Source: Valencia hispanica
Taxonomy: Eukaryota; Chordata; Actinopteri; Cyprinodontiformes; Valenciidae
Direction of reading: 5' to 3'
Length of the DNA stretch: 64,000 bases
NCBI GenBank assembly: GCA_963556495.2
Contig: OY747702.1
Coordinates: 4,482,001 to 4,546,000, forward strand
Shown: one piece after another, positions 11,501-22,870 of the stretch
How the letters are laid out: every line of letters starts with the position of its first letter
Numbering within the stretch: the stretch's first letter is position 1
Made by a program: the position numbers and the translations under genes
Notes under the pieces: generated by a model
Seen by the model: only the letters and a program-made list of their open reading frames with translations
The model's database searches: none
What the model was told of the DNA's origin: nothing

Positions 11501-13190
11501 CTGTTTATACCCAAATTGTTGAAGAATGCAATCTCACCAACACAACAAAAAACACAATGAAATAGACAATTAAAAAACAAACCTTAATCTGTTTATCCTA
11601 ACCTAATTTATCTCTGCCCAGACACAACCTTACTTGAACAATTATTAGATCTCCATTGAAGGGTGGCTCCATTGTCTGGAAAGATTGGTGATAAACCAGA
11701 GAAACCAGCTGTTAGCTGGACAGTTAGCAGCAACTGCATGGAGCGCAGCCAGCAGTCAGTCCTCGTGAGTGCGTGGTTAGCGAGCCAACGTTAGCGTCGT
11801 CGTCTTCTCAGCTCAGCAACTTTCAGCTCCTATGTTGTCCCATGGACCGTCTTTTTTCAAGGCAGGTTTCGGCTGGGCAGCTTTGGCCTGTGAGTCGAGC
11901 TCTAGGCTCAATGGAGCTCTTGGCTCGACTCTTGGCTCGACTCACAGGGCGTAGGTGATAGAGAGGCTCCCTCCCCTTGCCACCAAATGATGAAAGTTTA
12001 TAGCATGCACCTAACTCGATATAAGCCGGTGGACCCACGGGTAAAAGAGGAAGAGCGGAGCAGAGCTTTGTGCTTAAATAGGGGCGATGGTGTCCCATAA
12101 AGTCTCCCTGTTCCTGTTGAAACTGAAATGCATTGTGGGATTATTTGTCTTTACGGCCGGAGGTCTGTGTCTGTGGTCCAGTAACCATGGCTGTTTGGAA
12201 AAGTTACATAAAGTAAAATTCTGTCTAAATCACTCAGCATTGCTCACAATAAACAATAAAATGATAATGCCATACCTAACTTTTGTAGAAATTTGGGGGC
12301 AAACGTGTAAACATAACTACAGCCAATATTCATTTTACAAAAAAGGGCTTTGAGAATAGTAAATAACAAAAGATATAGAGATCCATCAAATTTCTTTTTT
12401 TCAAGTGCAAGCCTTAAAATTTTATGATATTGTAGATTACAATATTCTTCAGGTTTTGTATAGGGCTAAAAATAAAATATTACAGCAAACATCCAAGAAA
12501 ATAAAAAAAGAGTGTACAATCCAAAAGGAACAGCTCTCTTTAATAAACCCAGATTCAGAACCAAAGTCATGGAACAGATAAAAGCATCGTGGCATTCAAG
12601 AAAAAAAAAACTACAATATTAAATAAGTATAAAAGTTACAGTTGAAGAGAAATCGATTTAACTGATTTGATGGTTTGTGTTTTTAAAATATGAAAACACA
12701 GTACATAAATCATGTAATGTAAAGATTTGTAAATACTGTAAATATGGACAATAATATTGTGCAATTTGTTGGAACAACTTTTTTGTATTTGTAAAGATTA
12801 TTTAAAAACAAGATAGAAGTAGTGTGTTTGTAAAAGTGGCAGATAAAAAAGGGACAGATATAAGATGACTCTTCTTTCTGCTCCTTTTCATTCAAGCTGC
12901 ATTGATTTGATAGTTTTGTTATTTATTGATTTTATTTTACTTTTGAATGAAATAAATGTGGTTAATGTTGTTTTGGCTGCACTAAAGTGCAGTTCAATGT
13001 TTTTTGTGGTGTCATTTTTACATAGAATTCCCAATGAGTTGAGTAATATTTGCAAATACTGAAAGTTACTGAGTTTTTTTTTAATCTAAGTTATCTGAGT
13101 AGAATATGTTACACTGGGAAAAGAGCCATTGTGGACAAGAAAAATCTTTTGTTTGGATTTGAAAGTACAAACAAATGGAAGGGGGCATTT
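11501..13190. other. Non-coding; one arm of an inverted repeat at 11583-11641
   Basis: Bases 11583-11641 (with atttatctctgcccagacac) recur inverted at 15770-15828. The short frames within 11773-12098 are GC-richer but show no domain. 12350-13190 is AT-rich with nothing recognised. Confidence 0.4.
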
Positions 13191-14470
13191 TAGTTGCATG
13201 TTGAGGCTATGGCCTTTACTGAACGAACTGGATCTCCCACCATCCTTCCACTAAACGAACTGCATCTCCCAGCACCCATTGCACTGCCCTCGACCCATTC
13301 TCATTGGTCTGTGGCCAGTGATGACATCACAGAGTTAGTAAAAGCAGCGCGAATATTGAAATCTTGGTCTTTTGGTCCCGGTACCGTAAGGAGACGCTTT
13401 AATCCACTGCTAGCCTTTTCCCCTTTTTCCGTTCAAACCTGCTGGACCAGGAAGAACTTCCCTTTTAAACTTCGAAGTGAATCGGCCGAGCAAACAGACT
13501 TTCCTGTACCAGGTAGTCCGCTGGCCATCTGAGCTCTATGGAAATCGGCCCTGAGTCCCTCAGCACCTAAAGGTGGACGTCCGCTTTTTCTGACCTCAGT
13601 TTTGCGAAAACCGCTCCTTTAAACTGGACACTTTCTATGTTCTTCATCGTGGACTGTGGAGAGCTGCCCCCACCAAGTAGGATTAAACTGATTTATATCT
13701 CTCGGTCTGGGTAGAGGAGAGGTCTTGACTGTTAATATCCGTTTTCTGTTGGTTAAAATAAGTCTGTCAACTTGTTAACCACTGTTATTCTTGGTCGTCT
13801 GTCACTGTACACCGACCCTGAATGTGCATGCTTTTTGTGTTTTATTATTTGACTTTGGTTGCAACCAGAAGCAGTATATTATATTGTATTATTTCGTTGT
13901 TTGTTTATTGTCCGCTGCGGTCAGCGCGTGTCTGTTTAGACAGGTTGCGTGGACTCAGTAGATCTCCTTTCTCCGTCGCCCCCGTTTCCTTTGTCCAAGC
14001 CACCATTGCTAATGAAACTAGCCTTTGTTGAATCGCCACGCGCTCTTCCTTTGTGAACCGATCGCGCCAATTGATAAGGCTTGAGTTATTTATCGCATTG
14101 AGGGGGTGAGCTGAACCCCCCCTCATTCGCTCGCTGTCTCCCACACACACACACACAGCCGCACACACGCGCCCCCTTCCCTCGATGTTAACTTTGTTCT
14201 ATATTTTTGCATGCGTTAGAATAGATGCAAATTATGAATGAAATGTAATCTGTAAGGTTGACCTATTTCATTAATAAATTCCCTTAAGTAAAGAGAAGTT
14301 TCCTGTGCTATTTCAGTGTGCTGTGAAGTTTGTTTTAACCCCGCGGACGAACTCTGCGCCTTTTCAGAGAGACTGACAGTCTGGTTTAATTAAAATTATC
14401 TCATTTATGAGATTGGTGCCCCGAAATCTTTAATAAACAGGTTAAACTCGAACGTCATCAATAATTATAT
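13190..14470. other. Unclassified GC-variable block, possibly an old LTR-like sequence
   Basis: A 1.3-kb block different in composition from its AT-rich flanks. It has a CpG-containing core (13900-14180), a short (AC) run, an aataaa near 14274 and 14433, and gattggtgccccgaaatc at 14411-14428. The last is reminiscent of a primer-binding site following an LTR. No gag, pol or env frames follow and no second LTR was found, so this is only a possibility. Confidence 0.2.
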
Positions 14471-14844
14471 TAATATTAAATTATTGATTATAATTATTGA
14501 TGCTCAGAAAACCAGACAACAACTTTTTATTATTAGTAGTTACAACATGCATAACAATATATATATATATATGTATAGTCGCTCCCCCCCCCCCATTAAG
14601 CATAATGAATACACAACATTACAACATTCTGTCTACTGTATTCAATCACCAGGATCCAATAAAATTCCAGCCTCTGAACCTGGCTAAACTATTCGTGTGG
14701 CCCTAATATTTCATGGGATAAGTAGCATAATTAATAATGTCATTATTGTTATAATTGATGAAAAACTTGCTGGCTCCCAGAACCATTAAATTGTGTGAGT
14801 AAATGATTGGCACCAAATGATGAAATAATGATCATCTGTGGACT

Positions 14845-14970
14845 TCTCGGTGGTGCGCTTTTTTAGCCCTGTTGCCTTTCCACCAAGAAGGTCCTGGATT
14901 TAACTCCCAGTGTGGGGTCTATCTGCATGGAGTTTGCATGTTCTCCTTGTGCTTGCATGGGTTACCTCCA
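14845..14970 (+). mobile_element. tRNA-derived SINE, copy 2 (decayed, partial)
   Basis: Reads ctcggtggtgcgc, ccctgttgcctttccaccaa, gaaggtcctggatttaactc and tgcatggagtttgcatgttc in the order seen in the SINE at 5285-5590. The A and B boxes are mutated. Its tail is missing. Confidence 0.65.
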
Positions 14971-15361
14971 GTGTTGAGACCCCGCCCATGAAGCATTGAA
15001 CTGCATACAGAGAACAAAGAGACTGGTATAACAACTGCTAATCCCAGAATGCACTTCATTAACCCCCTTTCAGTTTCTATGAGGAAGAGGAGTTTCATTG
15101 TTTGAATAGCCTACATAACATCATGTTTTAATAAAAACTCAACCTTACTCCATAGCCTTCACAGGCTCCACTGGAGAGACACATGCACGTGAGACCCCAT
15201 CTTCGCTGGCAGAGAAGGTAGGTTTTGCATCTCCAGTGAAACTGGATCCAAAGTAAATATTTTAGTCTATCGTCTCGGTAATCAGTGATTGTATTCTGCC
15301 TGAGGAATAAAGCTTTGACCCTGGCTTATTTGAAATTCTGCAGAAGGAATCGAAATAGTTC

Positions 15362-15610
15362 TATGATGACTCTGCCATAGTTGGCCTCATCACAGGTGAG
15401 GACGACTCAGAGTACAGACGGTGGACACAGGACTTTGTAGACGGGTGCCAGCGGAACCACCTCCTGATCAATGCAGGGAAAACAAAGAGCTGGGGGTGGA
15501 TTTCTGCACCGCAGACCACCACACTGACACCACTGAACATCCAGGGAGTGGGCATCGAGACAGTGGACTCTTATAAGTCCTCGGGTGGTAATCTGAACAA
15601 TAAACTGCAA
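15362..15610 (+). pseudogene. LINE reverse transcriptase fragment containing the YxDD box
   Basis: The translation reads FYDDSAIVGLITGEDDSEYR, then TQDFVDGCQRNHLLINAGKT, and later NIQGVGIETVDSYKSSGGNL. This is the palm-domain YADDSAIVGLI motif and following region of fish LINEs, with the family Ala replaced by Tyr. Sequence between AGKTK and NIQG is out of register, consistent with small indels. An isolated fragment of 250 bases. Confidence 0.75.
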
Positions 15611-16089
15611 CTGCAGCTACTTTATTCCTTTAACTGCCTCCGTCGCCACTGTCCTTCCCCAAACCCAGGATGCTTCCCCCACAGCTAGCCGATCAGCCAT
15701 TGCAACTGTTTTCCCCCATGGTCCCTCTGATTATGCCCTCACACCTAACCCTGTTCTTAAGAATGACTAAAGTAAGGGGTGTGTCTGAGCAGAGATAAAT
15801 TAGCTGAGGATAAAACAATCTAAACACTGTTCTTTATTATGTATTTCACAGTGTTTTTGTATTATTGATGATTAAAACTGTTCCAGGATAGGTAGGCTGG
15901 AGCTGAGACCATCAGTGATTCAAACGTTATTTCAAAAAGTGGTTTAAGCACTGATAGTGACATGAGCTTGTTCCATTCTATTGCCATTTTCCATTCCTCT
16001 TATTTCACTAAACTACATAAAATAGTTCTAAGAGCGTACTTTAAGGTTGTCTGGTATCCTGTCTGGAAATGCGGGCGCTATAACACTGT
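15611..16089. other. Non-coding; contains arm 15770-15828 of an inverted repeat
   Basis: Reverse complement of 11583-11641 (gtgtctgagcagagataaat). Nothing else recognised. Confidence 0.45.
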
Positions 16090-16545
16090 AGGGAAGAGAG
16101 AGCTGAGCTGAGCTGAAAGGCGAAGCCCTCGATTTACCTGTCATCTATGGTCACAAGCTCTGGGCAATGACTGAAATAACGAGATCGCGGCTCTAAGTGG
16201 CTGAAATGAGTTTTCTCTGCAGGGTGTCTGGGCTCTCCCTTAGAGAAAGGCTCAGAGTAGAGCTGCTGCTCCTCCATATCGAAAGGAGCCAGTTGAGATA
16301 GCTTGGGCATCTGATTAAGACGCATCCTGGACGCTGGCCTGGAGAGGTGTTCCGGACATGTCACACCGGGAGGAGACCCAGAGGACGACCGAGGGCACGC
16401 TGTTGGGACTATGGTTCTCGGCTGCCCTGGGAACGCCTTAGGATTCCCCTTAAGGAGCTGTCCCAAGTGGCTGTGGAGTGGGAAGTCTGTTTCTCTCTGC
16501 TTGGGCTACTGACCCCAGGTTAAGCAGAAGATAATGGATGGGCAG
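16090..16545 (+). mobile_element. RTE/Rex3-like LINE 3' fragment, sense copy
   Basis: Contains the nucleotide motifs ctgaaaggcgaagccctcga, ggtgtctgggctctccctta, cttgggcatctgattaagac and a 3' end aagataatggatgggcag. It is parallel to the copy at 28203-28679, whose translation (QLRWLGHLVRMPPGRLPGE) is the C-terminus of the RTE-type ORF2. Decayed frames; 3' tail of GATG type. Confidence 0.75.
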
Positions 16546-16566
16546 AAGGAAGTTCTATATTTTTTG

Positions 16567-17770
16567 TCATCCATCCATCCATCCATTGTCTTCTTGGGTT
16601 GAGCACCACTGTGTCAACAATGTACACATGGAACATGGCCCACCTGGGGCTCAATGTCCCCAGCCTCCATTCAATCTCTGCTTAAATGTCTGCCAAAAAC
16701 GAGTGTTGAGGCTCCTTCTGACAGGAGACTTCACCAGACATTTCCAGCAGACCTTCACAGACCTTCTGCCAGGTCTGATCGGCATCCTCCCCCACCATCG
16801 GAGCAAACTCACCACCAGGTAGTGGTCAGTGGACAGCTCCACCCTCCTCTTCACCAAAGTGTGCAAAATATTCAGCTGCAAAAAAGATGAATCAACAACA
16901 AAGTCGATCGTCAAGCTACAGCTTAAGATATCCTGGTTCCAAGAGCACATATGAGATGCATTGCGACTATCTGAAATTCAGAGTGATTTTACCAGATGTT
17001 ACCAGTATGCGCTTGTCTCCAACTCACCAAGCCGTCTTCGGGGCCATTTCAGGGACCAACTGAGAACAAAAGGGTAAGGGTATGTATTCGTAAATGGCCT
17101 GGTAGAGTTGCTGGGCAGGAGCTGTGCTTAACTCATGCTGATTGGTTGCAATTCAGAAGGAAATGAGCAGACGTCGCCAAACAACCGGCTTTGTTAAAGT
17201 ATGAAGAGTTGCTGGCAAAGCAGTTTATAACAACATAACAAACAGAAACACAACAACCATCCATGCTTCTTCCATTCAATCTCTTGTTATTCTCTGCTGG
17301 TGTGGGTGTCTTTTAGTGCTTATCAGTAAAGCTTAGAAAATTCCTTAAAGGGCCAATTTTGTATGGCGACACAATGCCTGAGAGGAGCAAGCCAACAGAT
17401 TTACCCCGATGGATGAAAGTCAGGTAAAATTACCCTGAGATTTCGATAGTGGAAACGCGCATATGGACACTATTATGCTTGAATATAGTATTTGTTCATC
17501 CATAATGACCACAGAAATCCAATAACAAAACACAGCTCAAATTCAGATCGGAAGGCCAATTCCTCCCATCCACACCTCTCCCAGTCTTACTATCATTTTC
17601 CACGTAAGCATTGAAGTCCCCCAACAGAAAAAGGAGTGCTCCCCAGCACCCCCTCCAAGGCCTCCAAAAAGGGTGGGTAATCTGATCTGGTATTTGGCAC
17701 ATTTGCACAAACAACAGTTAGGACCTGTTCCCCCACCTGTATGCAGAGGGAGGCTACCTTCTCGTTCACC
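16567..17770 (-). mobile_element. RTE/Rex3-like LINE fragment, endonuclease region
   Basis: On the minus strand the translation gives GDFNAYVENDSKTGRG and DLNLSCVLLLDFC (near 17650-17500), and then DFVVDSSFLQLNILHTLVKR and STDHYLVVSLLRWWGRM (16900-16790). These are successive parts of the APE-type endonuclease of RTE elements (GDFNAHVGND, DFVVVS, ELSTDHHLVV). The fragment ends at 16567 in a short (GGAT)n, the expected 3' tail, so reverse transcriptase has been deleted. Stops and frameshifts throughout. Confidence 0.65.
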
Positions 17771-18359
17771 ATGGTAAATCACAACTTACAGGCACCAAGG
17801 TGGGGGGCAACCAAGGGGCAAACTTCGCCGCTCAGAATTGAGGCCATCCCGGAAGTAAAAAAAATTGCAGTTCACCCCTCATCCGCTGGGGGCTGGCTCC
17901 AGAAAGGAGCAATTTCCCATTGACTCCCATGTTAAAAAGGCCAACTTCACAGCAGAAATAAACATGTTTACAGCCTGGTTCAAAAAACCATTTTAGGTTT
18001 ATTAGGTCAGGTTTATCGTCATGACAACTCTGAGGGGGGTGAATTTTTTTCTAACTCATCTGTTTGGACATAATTTAATCTTGAAATTATGAATAATTAG
18101 GGGCGTGTCCTTTTGATTGACAGGTCTCAGATGAGCCGTCAGCACTAGCGCTGGTGGCTAACAGTACCTAACGGTGGCTAACGGTGGCTAGCAGCTTGCC
18201 GCCATAGACTGCTTACCTCCCCTGCTTGCTCCGGGGAAGGCCTTCAGCCTGGGACTCATGTTAAGACTTTGGCCATTTCCTTTCGCTGAACTTGAGCATC
18301 AGTTGTATCCGCAAACTTTATTAGTGTTTAGATATAAATCGTGCACTTATTGAACAAAG

Positions 18360-18424
18360 ATGTCTTGCTGTGGTACTGATTGCACTAACAGACCGTCTAA
18401 GAAGTCTCTGCTCCATTTTTTTCG
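18360..18424 (+). CDS. Possible THAP-domain exon 1 (orphan)
   Basis: Twenty-one and a bit codons from an ATG to a clean G|GTAAGT splice donor, with CysCys-x4-Cys and His near the end as in the first half of a THAP C2CH finger. No partner exon was seen downstream before the Tc1 element, and the surrounding sequence is repetitive. It is most likely a relic of a transposon gene rather than a host gene. Confidence 0.3.
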
Positions 18425-18528
18425 GTAAGTAAAAGATTATTTCTGTACATTATTTTCTAGATGAAGCTCCTGCTAACTGAACTCCTGACAAAGTAGCTAG
18501 TTAATCACGCTGGGAAATGTTGTCCATT

Positions 18529-18593
18529 TAAGATAAGGCTGCTTGGTCGAACATGGGTTGAAATTATCACATTTCTTATTTACTTTACATGTT
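18529..18593 (+). repeat. Inverted-repeat arm, left
   Basis: taagataaggctgcttggtc through actttacatgtt. Its reverse complement lies at 20031-20092 with a 3-base gap and a few mismatches. The two arms bracket the Tc1 element. Confidence 0.7.
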
Positions 18594-18748
18594 TATTTAT
18601 TCAAACTTTACATAGTTTTAGTAAAAGCTAAGGGCAAACAGGGCTTCATGATTTTACATGACAAAATTATTGAGTTGTGCTGATTTCACCGTCCAAATAA
18701 TGTATTGATCGCTTCGCGGTCAAGACACACACACACATATATAGGCCT

Positions 18749-19921
18749 ATATAAACTCAGCGAAAAAAGAAACGTCCTCTGACTTTCAACTGTTTTTACT
18801 TTCAGTAAACTTAATGTGTGTAAATATTTGTATGAACACTAAAAGAGTCAACACCATAAGACATAAACTAAAAATGTTTCACAGACATGTGACTAACAGA
18901 AATAGAATAATGTGTCCTTGAATGAAGGGAGGCTCAAAATCAAAAGTACCGGTCAGTATCTGGTGTGGCCACCAGCTGCTTGAAGTACTGCAGTGCATCT
19001 CCTCCTCATGGACTGGACCAGATTTGTCAGTTCTTGGTGTGAGATGTTACCCCACTCTTCCACCAAGGCACTTGCAAGTTCCTGGACATTTCTGGGGGGA
19101 ATGGCCCTAGCCTTCACCCTGCGATCCAACAGGTCCCAGACGTGCTCAATGGGATTGAGATCCGGGCTCATTCCTTTGACGATAAACACGAATCCGTCCA
19201 TCACCCCTGGTGAGACAAAATCGTGACTCATCAGTGAAGAGCACTTTTTGCCACTCCTGTCTGGTCCAGCGAAGGTGGGTTTGTGCCCATTGTTGCTGGT
19301 GATGTCTGGTAAGGACCTGCCTTACAACAGGCCTACAAGCCCTCAGTCCAGCCTCTCTCAGCCTATTGCGGACAGTCTGAGCTCTGATGGAGGGATTGTG
19401 TGTTCCTGGTGTGACTCGGGCAGTTGTTGTGGCCATCCTGTACCTGTCACGCAGGTGTGATATTCGGATGTACCGATCCTGTGCAGGTGTTGTTACATGT
19501 GGTCTTCCACTGCGAGGATGATCAGCTGTCCTTCCTGTCTCCCTGTAGCGCTGTCTTAGGCGTCTCACAGTGCGGACATTAGCCACATCAGCAGTCCTCA
19601 TGCCTCCCCGCAGCATGCCTAATGCACGTTCAGGTAGATGAGCAGGGACCCTGGGCATCTTTTTTCACAGTTGGTAGACAAGTCTCTTTAGTGTCCTGCG
19701 TTTTTAGAACTGTGACCTTAAATGCCCACTTTCTTTAAGCTGTTAAAGTCTTAATGACCATTCCACAGGTGCATGTTAATTAATTGATTGTGGTTAATTG
19801 AACATGCATGGAAAACATTGTTTAAACCCTTTACAATGAAGATCTGTAAAGTTATTTGGATTTTTACAACATTATTGTTGAAATACACAGTCCTGAAAAA
19901 GGGATGTTTCTTTTTTTGCTG

Positions 19922-19928
<7 letters not shown>
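18749..19928 (-). mobile_element. Tc1-like transposon, internally deleted
   Basis: Left end tataaactcagcgaaaaaag and right end (inverted) tataaactcagcaaaaaaag. Both sides join TA-rich sequence, and a 68-bp (TA)n tract follows on the right, so the element sits in or beside a TA microsatellite, its preferred dinucleotide target. The length is about 1.2 kb. It carries a minus-strand transposase that lacks the middle of the catalytic domain. Confidence 0.85.
18953..19658 (-). pseudogene. Tc1-like transposase with internal deletion
   Basis: The N-terminal part (19658 down to about 19165) reads MPRVPAHLPERALGMLRGG, SGRPHVTTPAQDRYIR and KVLFTDESRFCLTRGDGRIR, with the first catalytic Asp in FTDES. 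It then jumps to SPDLNPIEHVWDLLDRRVKA and ends TAVLQAAGGHTRY at 18953. The segment that should hold the second catalytic Asp (roughly 80 residues) is absent, and the join is out of frame. Both halves are otherwise well preserved. A non-autonomous copy. Confidence 0.88.

Positions 19929-19993
<65 letters not shown>
19926..19993. repeat. (TA)n microsatellite
   Basis: About 34 uninterrupted TA units directly at the right end of the Tc1 element. Confidence 0.95.
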
Positions 19994-20005
<12 letters not shown>

Positions 20006-20030
20006 ACCAGCACGTTATTTTGACGGTTTT

Positions 20031-20092
20031 AACATGTAAAGTAGACAAGAAATGTGATCATTTCAACCCGTCGACCAGGCAGCCTTATCTTA
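20031..20092 (-). repeat. Inverted-repeat arm, right
   Basis: aacatgtaaagtagacaaga through cagccttatctta, the inverted partner of 18529-18593. Confidence 0.7.
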
Positions 20093-22807
20093 GAGGCCCA
20101 TTTGTTTTGTTTTTTAAATCATTTTTTTCCCCAACTAACTCCAGATATATTTAATATTTTGTTGTCAGAGATTTTTTACTTTTTAAAAATTAATAAGAGT
20201 TGTCAGTTAACGCATTAACCATTTCTGATATGCTGTCATATGGGATTCACCTTCATTGTTGTACTTTTATACATACACCCATAAGTGTTATGTCTGTGTG
20301 TTCATTTGTTTACAGCACGTTTGTCTTGTTGTGGTGAGTGGGTTTCCAACTAAGACGGGCAATGTTGAAATTTTAAGTTCTTAATATACATTGTTTTTTT
20401 TTCTTACACCGAGGTTTCCTGCAAAGATTTCCTGAGCCTCTAAAAGTTCTCTCAGTCTGGGTCATTAAGAAACAGTTTTTTTGTTTACTGTTACACCTCT
20501 AGTACCAACACATTATCACACAACACAATATATTTAAGTCCTGATGAAGACGTGTCAGCTCTCCTTTCCCTGTGCTGCCAGCTCTATGGTTACATGAATC
20601 AAAATCTAGCGCTCATGTGTAGTCTGCAAGAGATCTGCACTTTGAAAGGAATAATTCATCTTCACTCTCATTATTTGGATTTATATCAAATTTTTATGTC
20701 ATCTTGTCTTTTTGTCTCAAAAAAATTGTCAACTGTTGCTTATTGTGCAAATGTATTTCACAGCAACAGCCTCCAATAAATATTTCCAGACATGAACTGC
20801 TGTGTTCATTCTGTGTCCAAATAAAAGAGCAATGTCCTAAATACATGAACAGAGCTTTCAGTTCGGTGAGTTGTTTATCATTAGGTAATGGTAAATGAAA
20901 AGTTAGTCTTTGATTATCCCCTCACTTATTTGGGGAGTATAAGTATAAGATAAACCAACAACATCCTAATATTTGGGAACTGTAGTGCAGATAAACATTA
21001 GTTCCTTATTAGGTGATGATGCAACAGTAGTTTGTCCTGCTGGAAGAAAGTGATCAATACTACACAGTGTGGAAGCTCAACAACTAGTAGATTTCATAAA
21101 CAAGCAACACGAGATCGAAGCAAAAAACAAGCAGGAGGTGGAAAATCTTAAAACAGAAAACCTGGTTAGAACAGTGACTGAAGAAAATCTCAGGATAATA
21201 CAATTTACTGATTCAGGTAGAGAAAATGTAAGCAATTGTTTGAGCAGCTCAAACATTCAACTAGGGCTGCATTTTTGCACTGGGACTGATGGAATGAGTC
21301 CATTGCTTTTTGTTTTGAGGCTGCCAGGGTCACATTGGCCCTCATTTGGGAGTCTGGAACCCTGCAAGGATAAGTGGGTATAGACAAAGGACGGGGGATG
21401 GAAATTGTTCTACCTATTGTTTTTTTTGTTTTTTATCAGGACACTTATTTAACACAGACATAGAGAGAGAGAATCATGAATTTTTTTGTTATGGCTTTTT
21501 TTAGGTGGTGCCTCTCCTGTGGTCTTTGGGCAAAAGGCGATGTACACCCTGGGCAGGTTGCAGGAGAATGCTAAAGTTGCTAGTAGATTGACTTCTTTCA
21601 GTAATCGGATGTCTGAGGTGGCTGTTGTTACCCAGAACAACACTGTTTATTTCTGCCTGTTCTCTCAGGGATGTGATAGAAACCTACCTATTTGTTTACC
21701 TCACATGGAGACGCCAGGCTCCACCTTCATACAGAACAAACTCAACTTCTGGTACTGCAAAGCGCATCATTTACTCACCACTTCCTTGGCTCATTTTCTA
21801 TGTGTCCAGTGTGTAAAAGAAGAACACTTTAGCATGAAAAAGTTCAGCCTCCTCTTATAATCCTCTCTGCCTTTGGAAAGTGAATGACTTTGAAAGTTGC
21901 TATCACAATTACCTCCTCATCCCTCAGTCTGCAACTCACTGAAAATAGAAAGAGCAAAGACGTTCTTTATTTCAGCATCTGCCTCTCTCCCAATGTTCTC
22001 ATTGGGGGAATTACAAGTGTCTTTTTTCCTTCTTAATTTATCTTTCATTATACTCTAATGGTTTTTCCCATTAGGAGCTTGTGTGCATAAATGCACATGA
22101 AAAAGAAAGTTTTTGGTTTGTGAGAGATTAGTCTTGAGTTGAGGTCAAACACAATAAGTTCAATTTAACAGAAACATAGATATGATTAAACTGCACTTGC
22201 TCTTGGTGTAACATTTGTCCTCAATCTAAATGGTGCAGCTTTGATAGGTCTGCCCTCATTACACCGCAACAAAAGAACCAGCGGCTGTTTTTGCACCACC
22301 ACCTCACATTATTTGTGTGCCTATATTTAAATTCAGTTTCAGTTTGACTCCATGTTAAAGACATTTTGGAAGCCAAGAAATTTCCTTGTTGGCATTTAGC
22401 AGTCCTGTCTGTTTTCATGTTGTATTTAAAGCTTAAGTCAGCTTTGAATTAAGGTTTTTAACTAAAATAGCTAAAAAATGATTCAATATTCTCAGTATGT
22501 ACCATGAGATTAGTGTGTGTGAGTCTGCTCCTGTCTAGACTTTAGATTGAGGATGGTTTGTTACCTATACAGTGAGGACAGTTTAATATGAGGTGAGGAA
22601 ATTTTGCCTGATCCTCACTTTCTGAAAAAGTCACTGAGCTCTATTGGTTTGTTTTATAAGTATGGTCTGAATTAAGTTTATTCAAGGTTAGGGTTAGGAA
22701 TAGATCTGTAAGGGCTAGGGTTAGGAAAAGTGTCTGGGTTAGGCACAATGCAGTCATTAAATGAATGGAAGTCAATGAAGGTCCTCACTTCTACTAGAAA
22801 GACAAGA

Positions 22808-22808
<1 letters not shown>
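20093..22808. other. Intergenic; nothing firmly recognised
   Basis: 2.7 kb without a supported gene. A frame at 21069-21383 starts with a Glu/Lys-rich, coiled-coil-like stretch but has no splice context or known domain. Bases 21525-21560 resemble the tail of the SINE/LINE motif tacaccctggacaggt. Confidence 0.4.

Positions 22809-22870
<62 letters not shown>

Larger units (their letters stand above)
17790..18749 (+). mobile_element. Teleost repeat with possible THAP-type first exon (P-element-like?)
   Basis: Carries blocks I associate with a common teleost DNA repeat: caatttcccattgactccca, ttaaaaaggccaacttcaca and gacaactctgaggggggtga. Near its right end, ATG at 18360 opens MSCCGTDCTNRPSKKSLLHF followed by FR, ending at a gtaagt donor (18425). 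The C-x4-C, N-R and H-F pattern resembles the start of a THAP zinc finger. No further exon was found. Family assignment is tentative. Confidence 0.35.

Noticed and set aside
21069..21383. Frame with a Glu/Lys-rich, coiled-coil-like N-terminus
   Set aside because: No known domain, no splice context, and loses helical character after about 50 codons; not enough to call a gene.
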